DNA of 18,990 nucleotides from Clostridia bacterium (GTDB lineage Bacteria; Bacillota; Clostridia; Christensenellales; Borkfalkiaceae): assembly GCA_017421905.1 (NCBI GenBank), contig JAFOHH010000067.1, positions 1-18,990 of the forward strand, given 5' to 3'. The notes beneath the pieces are model-generated. The model saw nothing but the letters and a program-made list of their open reading frames with translations. It was not told the origin of the DNA and did no database searches. The stretch's first letter is position 1, and each line of letters opens with the position of its first letter. A program made the translations under genes and the position numbers. Positions 1 to 5,527 of this stretch are shown here, one piece after another.

Positions 1-320
1 AATCATTCAATATATCTTCTCGTTTGTCTTTTCTTGAAATAACTTTTAAAAGACTTCCCTGACGATTTTTCTTCATGATTATTGGAGTTATTGACACGTC
101 GCTTGCACCGGCATCAAGCAGCACGTCAAACAGATATCCAATTTCCTCTCCTGTTAAATGGTCGATGTTTGTTTCAATAACGTCAATTTCATCGCTTTCA
201 GCCATGTCGGAACTTTTTATTATTCTTAAGACGTTCGGATGGTCAAAGTCTTTCCTTCCTGCTCCGTAAGCTGCCTTTTCAGGTTTGATGAGAGGGATGA
301 ACTCTTTAATCTCATCACAG
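1..320 (-). CDS. larC: Fragment of nickel-pincer cofactor protein LarC (internal part, both ends missing)
   Basis: Read on the minus strand (codons in phase with 287-289), bases about 320 to 2 stay open and give a peptide with IKPEKAAYGAGRKDF, HPNVLRI, ETNIDHLTGEEIGYL and ITPIIMKKNRQGSLL. These match the LarC family (formerly DUF111), which inserts nickel into the pyridinium bis-thiocarboxylate cofactor of lactate racemase-type enzymes in a CTP-dependent step. Only the middle of the protein is present: the C-terminal part runs off the window and the N-terminal part is cut at about base 320, where a truncated rbgA begins on the other strand. I counted 116 G+C in the first 300 bases (39 percent) against about 60 percent for 541-660, so the fragment differs in composition from its neighbour. 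It is probably foreign to the rest, by chimeric assembly or by rearrangement. Family assignment is good; the exact breakpoint is uncertain by about ten bases. Confidence 0.75.
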
Positions 321-980
321 CCCGAGGGCGCAATTCGGGCGTGGCAGGCGTATTTTAAGGCGCAAGGATTTTCCTCGGTTGCCGTTTCCATGAGCGGCGG
401 AAGGGATTTAGGAGCGCTAAAAGCTGCAATCAACGCGCTTTTTGCCGAAAAACGCGCTCGCAATCGCGAAAAAGGGGTCAATATGCCCATGCGCGTTATG
501 GTAGCAGGCATTCCTAACACGGGCAAAAGCACCTTAATTAACGCCTTGTCGGGTGAAAAACGCGCCCAAACGGGGGATAAAGCAGGCGTAACCCGCGGCA
601 AGCAATGGATTCGCATTGCCGATCTCGACCTCCTCGATACCCCCGGTACGATGCCCCCTTCCTTCGATAACCAAACGCTGGCAAAGCACCTCGCTTACGT
701 CGGCTCGATTAACGACGATATTTTAGACATCCCCGAGCTTTCCTTAGAGTTTTTATGGGAAGTTTCGCACGGGGCGTACGGCACTATTCTTGCCGAAAAG
801 TACGGCGTTACGGGCGAAGAAAGCAAGCTTGAAATGCTGGAAAAGGTTGCCAAACGCCGCGGCTTTTTACTGCGCGGCGGCGATTACGATTACGACCGCG
901 CGGCAAAAGCGGTGTTCGACGACTTCCGCAAAGGAAGAATCGGCAAAATCGCTTTAGAATTGCCCGAGGACGAAATTTAA
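285..980 (+). CDS. rbgA: 5'-truncated ribosome biogenesis GTPase RbgA (YlqF)
   Basis: RbgA is a circularly permuted GTPase needed for late 50S subunit assembly. From about base 321 (PEGAIRAWQAYF) the product matches RbgA from residue 65 or so to the end, and the remaining 219 residues equal the length left in Bacillus subtilis RbgA (282 aa). Visible motifs are the G1 loop GIPNTGKST, a G3 DTPG, and a C-terminal RNA-binding helical region ending ALELPEDEI. The normal N-terminus, including the G4 motif NKxD that sets guanine specificity, is missing. The open frame continues upstream only by reading through the antisense larC fragment, so the first dozen residues (MMRGMNSLISSQ) are not native and the apparent starts at 285 and 297 lack a convincing ribosome-binding site. 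If the junction is real, this is a pseudogene of a normally important gene. If it is an assembly artefact, the intact gene lies elsewhere. The position before rnhB fits the conserved rbgA-rnhB pairing. Confidence 0.85.
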   Translation: MMRGMNSLISSQPEGAIRAWQAYFKAQGFSSVAVSMSGGRDLGALKAAINALFAEKRARNREKGVNMPMRVMVAGIPNTGKSTLINALSGEKRAQTGDKAGVTRGKQWIRIADLDLLDTPGTMPPSFDNQTLAKHLAYVGSINDDILDIPELSLEFLWEVSHGAYGTILAEKYGVTGEESKLEMLEKVAKRRGFLLRGGDYDYDRAAKAVFDDFRKGRIGKIALELPEDEI

Positions 981-1033
981 CGTTTTTATAATCGCTATAG
1001 GGCGCAACGAGCAATAAAATTTCAAGCCCATTT

Positions 1034-1069
1034 TGTCATTCTGGAGCGCAGAGAAGAATCGCAACGCCC
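1034..1069. repeat. Possible short dispersed repeat (REP-like) between rbgA and rnhB
   Basis: The string TGTCATTCTGGAGCGCAGAG and the following AAGAATCGC closely resemble the dispersed TGTCATTCTGAGCGNAGNGAAGAATC repeat known from several bacterial genomes. ATTCT and AGAAT at its ends can pair. Only one copy is present in the window, so the dispersed nature is recalled, not seen. Confidence 0.35.
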
Positions 1070-1092
1070 CACTTCAAAAAAAGGAAAAACCA

Positions 1093-1716
1093 ATGAAAAA
1101 AACCGTAGATATGTCCGAAAAACTGATATACGAGCGCGATTTAATGGCGCAGGGCTGTGCCTTTATTGCCGGCACGGACGAGGTAGGCAGAGGTCCTCTC
1201 GCAGGTCCTGTCGTTTGCTGCGCCGTTATCATGCCGCTTGGCGAAGAGGATATCATCGTCGGCGTGGACGACAGTAAAAAGGTTTCCGCCAAAAAAAGAG
1301 AGGTTTTAGCAGAGGAAATTCAGCGCCGCGCCATTTCGTGCGTGGTTAAAGAAATTTCCCCGCAGGAAATCGACGAAATCAACATCTTAAACGCCGTAAA
1401 AAAGTGTATGAAGCAATGCGTTGCCGCCCTTTCTCCCCGCCCGGACGTACTGCTCGTCGACGCGGTAAATTGCGAGTTCGGCGTGCCCTCCAAGCCGCTT
1501 ATAAAAGGCGATGCCAAAAGCTACGTAATCGGCGCGGCGTCCATCGTTGCCAAGGTATACCGCGATAAGCTGATGGACGAATACGCCGCCCTCTATCCCG
1601 CTTACGGGTTCGAGCGCAACAAAGGCTACGGCACGAAAGAGCATATCCAAGCCATACGGGAGGTTGGCCCATGCCCCTTGCACAGAAAGACCTTTATAAA
1701 AAACTTTTGGGAATAA
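1093..1716 (+). CDS. rnhB: Ribonuclease HII
   Basis: RNase HII cleaves the RNA strand of RNA-DNA hybrids and starts removal of misincorporated ribonucleotides from the chromosome. The sequence shows the family signature GTDEVGRGPLAGPVV with the first two acidic catalytic residues (D and E), a third in LLVDAVN and a fourth in AKVYRDKLMDE, plus GYGTKEH and the closing PLHRKTF. I chose ATG 1093 (207 aa, normal length) because AAGGA lies seven bases upstream at 1081-1085; the longer frame needs a TTG at 1033 inside a repeat-like stretch. The usual LLVDG is LLVDA here, a mild change. The 3' end overlaps yraN by 46 bases, so the two are probably translated together. The rbgA-rnhB-yraN neighbourhood is typical for Bacillota. 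Confidence 0.95.
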   Translation: MKKTVDMSEKLIYERDLMAQGCAFIAGTDEVGRGPLAGPVVCCAVIMPLGEEDIIVGVDDSKKVSAKKREVLAEEIQRRAISCVVKEISPQEIDEINILNAVKKCMKQCVAALSPRPDVLLVDAVNCEFGVPSKPLIKGDAKSYVIGAASIVAKVYRDKLMDEYAALYPAYGFERNKGYGTKEHIQAIREVGPCPLHRKTFIKNFWE

Positions 1717-2099
1717 GCGGAGAAAACGCCGCTTGTAAACTGCTAAAAAAGAGCGGTTATCGCATTACGGCACGCAATTTCGTTACCCCGTTCGGGGAAG
1801 TTGACGTTTTGGCGTGGAAGGGCGAAACGCTCGTCCTTATCGAAGTAAAAACGCGCACGGGCGAAGAATTCGGTTCTGCCTCCGCCTCGGTTACACCCCA
1901 AAAAATACAACGCTACCGCAAAGCGGCAAAGTGGCTTTCCGCAGGAGAAGGCGACGTAGCCGTTTCCTTTTCCGTGGTAGAAGTATACCCTAAGGGGATT
2001 CCGGAGGACGTTCTTACCGTAGAGGAAAAGACCGCCCGCTCCACCGCAAAAAAGCCGCGTAAATTGCCCGAACTCCGCCTTATCGAAAACGCCTTTTAA
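1671..2099 (+). CDS. yraN: YraN family (UPF0102) nuclease-fold protein
   Basis: A 142-residue member of the UPF0102/YraN family, which has an endonuclease-like PD-(D/E)xK fold but no firmly established function. The core is GENAACKLLKKSGYRI, then GEVDVLAWKG (residues 42-51) and LIEVKTR (56-62), which supply the acidic and lysine residues of the nuclease site. The C-terminal tail after residue 115 is rich in Lys, Ala and Thr and less conserved. The start lies inside rnhB; GGGAGG at 1658-1663 sits seven bases before the ATG, so this start is well supported and implies coupled translation. The family is regularly found beside rnhB and dprA, suggesting a role in nucleic-acid processing. Confidence 0.92.
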   Translation: MPLAQKDLYKKLLGISGENAACKLLKKSGYRITARNFVTPFGEVDVLAWKGETLVLIEVKTRTGEEFGSASASVTPQKIQRYRKAAKWLSAGEGDVAVSFSVVEVYPKGIPEDVLTVEEKTARSTAKKPRKLPELRLIENAF

Positions 2100-2143
2100 C
2101 GTTGCCGCTTGCATCGGTAAAGGCTCAATTTTTACAAATAAAA

Positions 2144-2166
2144 AAGCCACCCAAAACGGGTGGCTT
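2144..2166. terminator. Bidirectional terminator between yraN and mgsA
   Basis: A nine-base-pair stem, AAGCCACCC (2144-2152) with GGGTGGCTT (2158-2166) and a five-base loop. A T-rich stretch follows on the plus strand (TTTGTTTTTT) and an A-run precedes it, so it can end transcripts from both convergent genes. The right arm is duplicated just downstream. Confidence 0.8.
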
Positions 2167-2219
2167 AATTTGTTTTTTAACTTGCATCGGGTGGCTTAAT
2201 TTGTTTTTTAGCTTGCATT
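2158..2219. repeat. Tandem 31-bp duplication of the terminator arm and T-tract
   Basis: Two adjacent copies, 2158-2188 and 2189-2219, each start GGGTGGCTTAATTTGTTTTT and end in CTTGCAT plus one base; they differ at two positions. The second copy ends at the stop codon of mgsA. A related CTTGCATCGG also occurs at 2108-2117. Confidence 0.9.
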
Positions 2220-2599
2220 TAGTTAAAATAAATTTTATTTTTTATAGCCTCCAGCATAATGGTTGCGCTGGAAAAGTTGGTTGCAAGGGGTATTTTCTGT
2301 ACGTCGCAAAGGCGCAAGAGAGCGGAAACGTCCGGCTCGTGCGGCTGTGCGGTAAGGGGGTCGCGTAAAAAGACGATTAAGTCCAGCTTGCCTTCCGCCA
2401 GCATTGCACCGATTTGTTGGTCGCCGCCAAGCGGTCCGCTTTTCATACGCTTAATCGAAAGCCCCGTTTCGCCCATAATCAGCGTGCCCGTCGTTCCCGT
2501 TGCGTATAGCTCGTGCAAGCCGAGCACGTCCTTATATTTTTTAGAAAGCTCAATAATTTCATCCTTTTTCTTGTCGTGTGCAATTAGTGCAATTTTCAT
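2219..2599 (-). CDS. mgsA: Methylglyoxal synthase
   Basis: MgsA converts dihydroxyacetone phosphate to methylglyoxal and phosphate, a cytosolic bypass of lower glycolysis that relieves sugar-phosphate build-up. The 126-residue product has the expected N-terminal [10 protein letters not shown], the phosphate-binding ATGTTG (33-38), GGDQQIG with the catalytic Asp60, and [17 protein letters not shown] (80-96), which carries the conserved Asp80, His87 and Asp90. Length is slightly below the Escherichia coli enzyme (152 aa), as in other Bacillota. AAGGAG at 2608-2613 lies eight bases upstream of the start and a promoter follows at 2630-2658. The gene stands alone on the minus strand, convergent with yraN and divergent from rplS, and interrupts an otherwise plus-strand block. 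Confidence 0.96.
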   Translation of the reverse strand: MKIALIAHDKKKDEIIELSKKYKDVLGLHELYATGTTGTLIMGETGLSIKRMKSGPLGGDQQIGAMLAEGKLDLIVFLRDPLTAQPHEPDVSALLRLCDVQKIPLATNFSSATIMLEAIKNKIYFN

Positions 2600-2629
2600 A
2601 AAATATTCTCCTTATGATGCTACGCCTTT

Positions 2630-2658
2630 ATTGTATCACGAACCCAAACAAAAAGCAA
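2630..2658 (-). promoter_or_regulatory. Sigma-A type promoter of mgsA
   Basis: On the minus strand, TTGCTT (2658-2653) is followed after exactly 17 bases by TACAAT (2635-2630). The -10 box is about 31 bases from the mgsA start codon, leaving a short leader that holds the ribosome-binding site. Confidence 0.7.
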
Positions 2659-2737
2659 TGCCTTGCTAAAAAAATTATTTTTTTTGCGAAAAAAGGAAAA
2701 AAATGAGAAAAAAACTACAAAATCGGGTGCAAAACGG

Positions 2738-2831
2738 TTGCTTTTTTCAGCAGAATATGATAAAGTATTATGGATTACGGGCGGTCCTCTTGCAATGTTT
2801 TGGCAACGAACGTCTTATTGGAGGTTATTTT
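2738..2831 (+). promoter_or_regulatory. Candidate promoter and structured leader of rplS
   Basis: TTGCTT at 2738-2743 and TAAAGT at 2761-2766 are 17 bases apart and form a modest promoter. The following leader (about 60 bases) contains TTGC/GCAA around ATGTTTTG, and a CCTC near 2785 that could pair with the GAGG of the ribosome-binding site (2820-2824 GGAGG). Firmicutes L19 genes often carry an autoregulatory leader of this type; I cannot confirm the family match by eye. Confidence 0.35.
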
Positions 2832-3176
2832 ATGAAAGGAATTATCGAAGCGATCGAAAAAGAGAACATGCGCTCGGACATCCCCGAATTCCACGTTGGT
2901 GATACTGTAAGAGTATCGGTAAAGGTTATCGAGGGTACGAGAGAAAGACTGCAGGCATTTGAAGGTGTTGTTATTGCCAGAAAGAACGGCAGCATCAGAG
3001 AAACCTTCACCGTCAGAAGAATTTCCTTCGGCGTTGGCGTAGAAAGAACGTTCCCCTTGCACTCCCCGAAGATCGGCGGCATCAAAGTTGTAAAACGCGG
3101 TGCTGTTAGAAGAGCAAAACTCTACTATTTGCGTGGTCTTACCGGTAAAGCTGCAAAGATCAAAGAAATTCTGTAA
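2832..3176 (+). CDS. rplS: 50S ribosomal protein L19
   Basis: L19 sits at the 30S-50S interface of the ribosome. The 114-residue product is full length and has the family hallmarks [57 protein letters not shown] and [16 protein letters not shown]. The start at 2832 is set by GGAGG at 2820-2824, seven bases upstream; the open frame extends further 5' without family similarity. In Bacillus rplS lies just upstream of rbgA; here it is downstream of rbgA-rnhB-yraN and separated by mgsA. It is monocistronic, with a strong terminator directly after it. Confidence 0.97.
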   Translation: MKGIIEAIEKENMRSDIPEFHVGDTVRVSVKVIEGTRERLQAFEGVVIARKNGSIRETFTVRRISFGVGVERTFPLHSPKIGGIKVVKRGAVRRAKLYYLRGLTGKAAKIKEIL

Positions 3177-3195
3177 TCAGAAAAACAGACAAACG

Positions 3196-3234
3196 AAAAC
3201 ACGGTTTCTTACGAAACCGTGTTTTTTGTTTTTT
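3196..3234 (+). terminator. Intrinsic terminator of rplS
   Basis: ACACGGTTTC (3199-3208) pairs with GAAACCGTGT (3213-3222) around a four-base loop, extendable through A/T pairs to 13 base pairs, followed by the T-rich run TTTTTTGTTTTTT. Confidence 0.92.
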
Positions 3235-3240
3235 ACGCAA

Positions 3241-3305
3241 AAATTTGCCTTGCCGCAGTAAAAGGGAGGGCGAACCCCTAAAAATAACCTGCAAGGAGGC
3301 AATTT
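3241..3305. other. Unassigned foldable element in the rplS-glycosyltransferase gap
   Basis: The 313 bases from 3177 to 3489 hold no gene: the rplS terminator, this element, a promoter at 3360-3388 and a leader. In the element, AAATTTGCCT (3241-3250) pairs with AGGCAATTT (3297-3305) with one bulge, GCAG (3255-3258) with CTGC (3289-3292), and an inner AGGG-CGAAC-CCCT hairpin closes it. CCTTGC (3248-3253) can instead pair with GCAAGG (3291-3296), so two exclusive folds exist. I recognise no known RNA family, and no promoter directly before it. Confidence 0.35.
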
Positions 3306-3359
3306 AAAGGCTTTCCGCAAAAAAAAATTAAAAAATTACAAATTCGGCAGGGATATAGG

Positions 3360-3388
3360 TTGCTAAAATTTTGCATTTAGGGTACAAT
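3360..3388 (+). promoter_or_regulatory. Sigma-A type promoter of the membrane glycosyltransferase gene
   Basis: TTGCTA (3360-3365), a 17-base spacer and TACAAT (3383-3388). The predicted leader is about 95 bases and contains the palindrome GCCGCGCGGC within CTCG/CGAG flanks, so it may fold before the ribosome-binding site. Confidence 0.7.
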
Positions 3389-3489
3389 AGAAAAAAATGC
3401 CCCTTTCTATCTATATATAGGGAAACTTCCTCAAAAACGCCAAGCTCGTCCGTTTTGCCGCGCGGCGTAACCGAGGGAAAGGAGATTGT

Positions 3490-5514
3490 ATGAATTCTTC
3501 CTCGAAAAAAAACAATTCTACCGTATACGAAACGCTGTGGGAACTATGTAAAGCCAACTGGCAACGCATCGCCCTCATTGCCTTACTTGCCGTATATACC
3601 TTTTTCGTCTTTTTCAAGATAGGCGATTTTTCCATGCCCTATTCCTCCTTCCGCTTTAATACCGCCGGAAAGGAAGAGGCGGCAAACGAGGTTATCGTAG
3701 AGCTAACCTTTAACAAGGATGCAGGCGGAAAGGCGGTCGCGCTCGATTCCGTTTGGGTGCACGCAGGCACTACGGGCGTGGCTAAAAATACTACCGCAAC
3801 GGTAAAGTTTTCCTATGCGGCAAGCATTAGTGGCACGTACTATACGAGCGCCCTTGGCGAATTAAAGTTTTGCGATAGCAGCGGCAGCGCAAACTTCCGT
3901 ATGCAAAAGTGGACCAACGCCTTTAAGGACGTTTCCATAAACGGCACGGCTTATAAATATTTTAAAATAACCACCACCTACGGCATCGCCCTTAACGAGC
4001 TGGTTTTCCTCGATAAAAACGACCAAATTATCACGGCGTCGGTCGTTGCAGGTCCGCATTCCGCAGCCGCTTTGTTCGACGAGCAGCAAAAGCTTACCTT
4101 TATCACCTCGGGCGATAAAAAGGCAATTACCGGAAACGGCAAACTTTGGGCGGTAAACGACCGTATGAACTGGGGTATTTTCGACGAATATTATTTCCCG
4201 CCCGCAGCGCAAGCTTATTTAGACGGAACTGCGCCCTATATCGAATATTCTCACCCCCCTCTCGGTAAAATTATTTTATCTGCAGGTATTGCAATGTTCG
4301 GCATGAACACCTTTGGCATGCGCTTTATGCCTGCCGTGTTTGCCGTGCTCACCGTGCTTGCCGTTTATTTCCTCGGCAAAACGCTTTTCTCGTCTAAAAC
4401 GGGCGGCGTTATCTTCGCCCTTATCTACGCCGCAAGCGGCATGCAAATTTCGCTGGGAAGAATCGGCACTACCGATAGCTTTCTCGTCTTTTTCGTCGTG
4501 CTTGCTTATCAGCAAATGCTCACCTTCTTAAAAAATGGCATCGACGATAATAAACGCCTTCTTTCCTGCGTGCCCCTCCTATTTTCCGGCTTATGCTTTG
4601 GTTGCGCCGCATCCATTAAGTGGTCGGGTATCGTTACGGGCGTAGGACTATTTATTTTGTTCTGCTTATTCCTCGTAAAGGAAATCGTTACCTTCGTAAA
4701 ACAAAACAAAGCCTGCGCTGAAGGGGAGGAAGCCCTAAGCGTTGCAAGCCTCCTTATAAAGCTTGCTATTGCGTGCTGCGTAGCAGGGCTTGCCTTTATC
4801 GTGCTTGCCTTTGGCCTCGTATACTTCGGTTCGTTTGCCGTGGTGGGCGATTCCTACCGCGCCCTGTTTAAAACGGAAAGCATTTGGGAAGCGTTTTGGG
4901 AAAACCAAAAATACGTGCTCAATTTCCACACGGGCAATATGAAAGGCGATTACAACTCCTCCGCTTGGTGGGGTTGGCTGGTAAACGAGCATTCCACCTG
5001 CTTTTATAAAGGGGATAGTTATAACGACGGCGTATATAACCGCATGCATTGTATGGGCTCTATGCTCGTTTATCTTGCGTCCTTTGTTTCCATGCTCTTT
5101 TTGGGGGTACAAATTCTTTGCACCAAGCTTGCTAAAAACCCCAAGCAGTCGGACGTAACCTTTACCGGCACGGTAGAAAAGCCCTACTATTTCCTCTTAA
5201 TTGCCTTTTTAGGAATGTACCTGCCGTGGGCGTTCGTAACCCGTCCCATGTACAATTACACCTTCCTTTCTCCCAGCGTATTTTATTGCGGATTCCTCGC
5301 AACCTACCTTATCGGTATTATGCAAACCTACCGCAAGCCCGTTAAAAAAACCACCGTTGGCAATCTCATCACCTTTATTATGCTGGGTATTTGTGCGGTA
5401 AACTTTCTTATGTTCTATCCTGCCTTTGCAGGAATCCCCGTATCCGAAGCGGCTGCAGCCGTTTTATTCGGTTGGTCCACCCTTCGCACCTATCCCTTTA
5501 TGATTCCGCTGTAA
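3490..5514 (+). CDS. GT39/PMT-family membrane glycosyltransferase with inserted extracytoplasmic domain
   Basis: This 674-residue polytopic membrane protein resembles dolichyl-phosphate-mannose protein mannosyltransferases (PMT), which move a sugar from a polyprenyl phosphate to a protein or other acceptor outside the membrane. Family marks are the acidic pair in NWGIFDEYYFPPAA (Asp232-Glu233), the HPPLGK loop (255-260) and GRIGTTDSF (323-331). A first membrane segment lies at about 26-43; ten or so more follow between 260 and 645. Residues about 65-190, between the first membrane segment and the DE motif, form an unusual soluble insert rich in beta-prone sequence (VIVELTF, ATVKFSY, YFKITTTYG, ALNELVFLDKN) that resembles a discoidin/galactose-binding sandwich. 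AAGGAG at 3479-3484 precedes the ATG by five bases. It has its own promoter and sits just before comM without functional link. Sugar donor and acceptor cannot be told from the sequence. Confidence 0.85.
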   Translation: MNSSSKKNNSTVYETLWELCKANWQRIALIALLAVYTFFVFFKIGDFSMPYSSFRFNTAGKEEAANEVIVELTFNKDAGGKAVALDSVWVHAGTTGVAKNTTATVKFSYAASISGTYYTSALGELKFCDSSGSANFRMQKWTNAFKDVSINGTAYKYFKITTTYGIALNELVFLDKNDQIITASVVAGPHSAAALFDEQQKLTFITSGDKKAITGNGKLWAVNDRMNWGIFDEYYFPPAAQAYLDGTAPYIEYSHPPLGKIILSAGIAMFGMNTFGMRFMPAVFAVLTVLAVYFLGKTLFSSKTGGVIFALIYAASGMQISLGRIGTTDSFLVFFVVLAYQQMLTFLKNGIDDNKRLLSCVPLLFSGLCFGCAASIKWSGIVTGVGLFILFCLFLVKEIVTFVKQNKACAEGEEALSVASLLIKLAIACCVAGLAFIVLAFGLVYFGSFAVVGDSYRALFKTESIWEAFWENQKYVLNFHTGNMKGDYNSSAWWGWLVNEHSTCFYKGDSYNDGVYNRMHCMGSMLVYLASFVSMLFLGVQILCTKLAKNPKQSDVTFTGTVEKPYYFLLIAFLGMYLPWAFVTRPMYNYTFLSPSVFYCGFLATYLIGIMQTYRKPVKKTTVGNLITFIMLGICAVNFLMFYPAFAGIPVSEAAAAVLFGWSTLRTYPFMIPL

Positions 5515-5527
5515 TAGGAGAAACGGT

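Noticed and set aside
75..284. A 64-codon plus-strand open frame at 75-269
   Set aside because: The opposite strand encodes clear LarC motifs over the same bases.
1033..1092. Longer rnhB start at TTG 1033
   Set aside because: The added 20 residues lie in a repeat-like stretch and lack similarity, while ATG 1093 has a well-placed AAGGA.
2259..2669. A 136-codon plus-strand open frame opposite mgsA
   Set aside because: mgsA on the minus strand has all family motifs, a promoter and a ribosome-binding site; the plus-strand frame has none.
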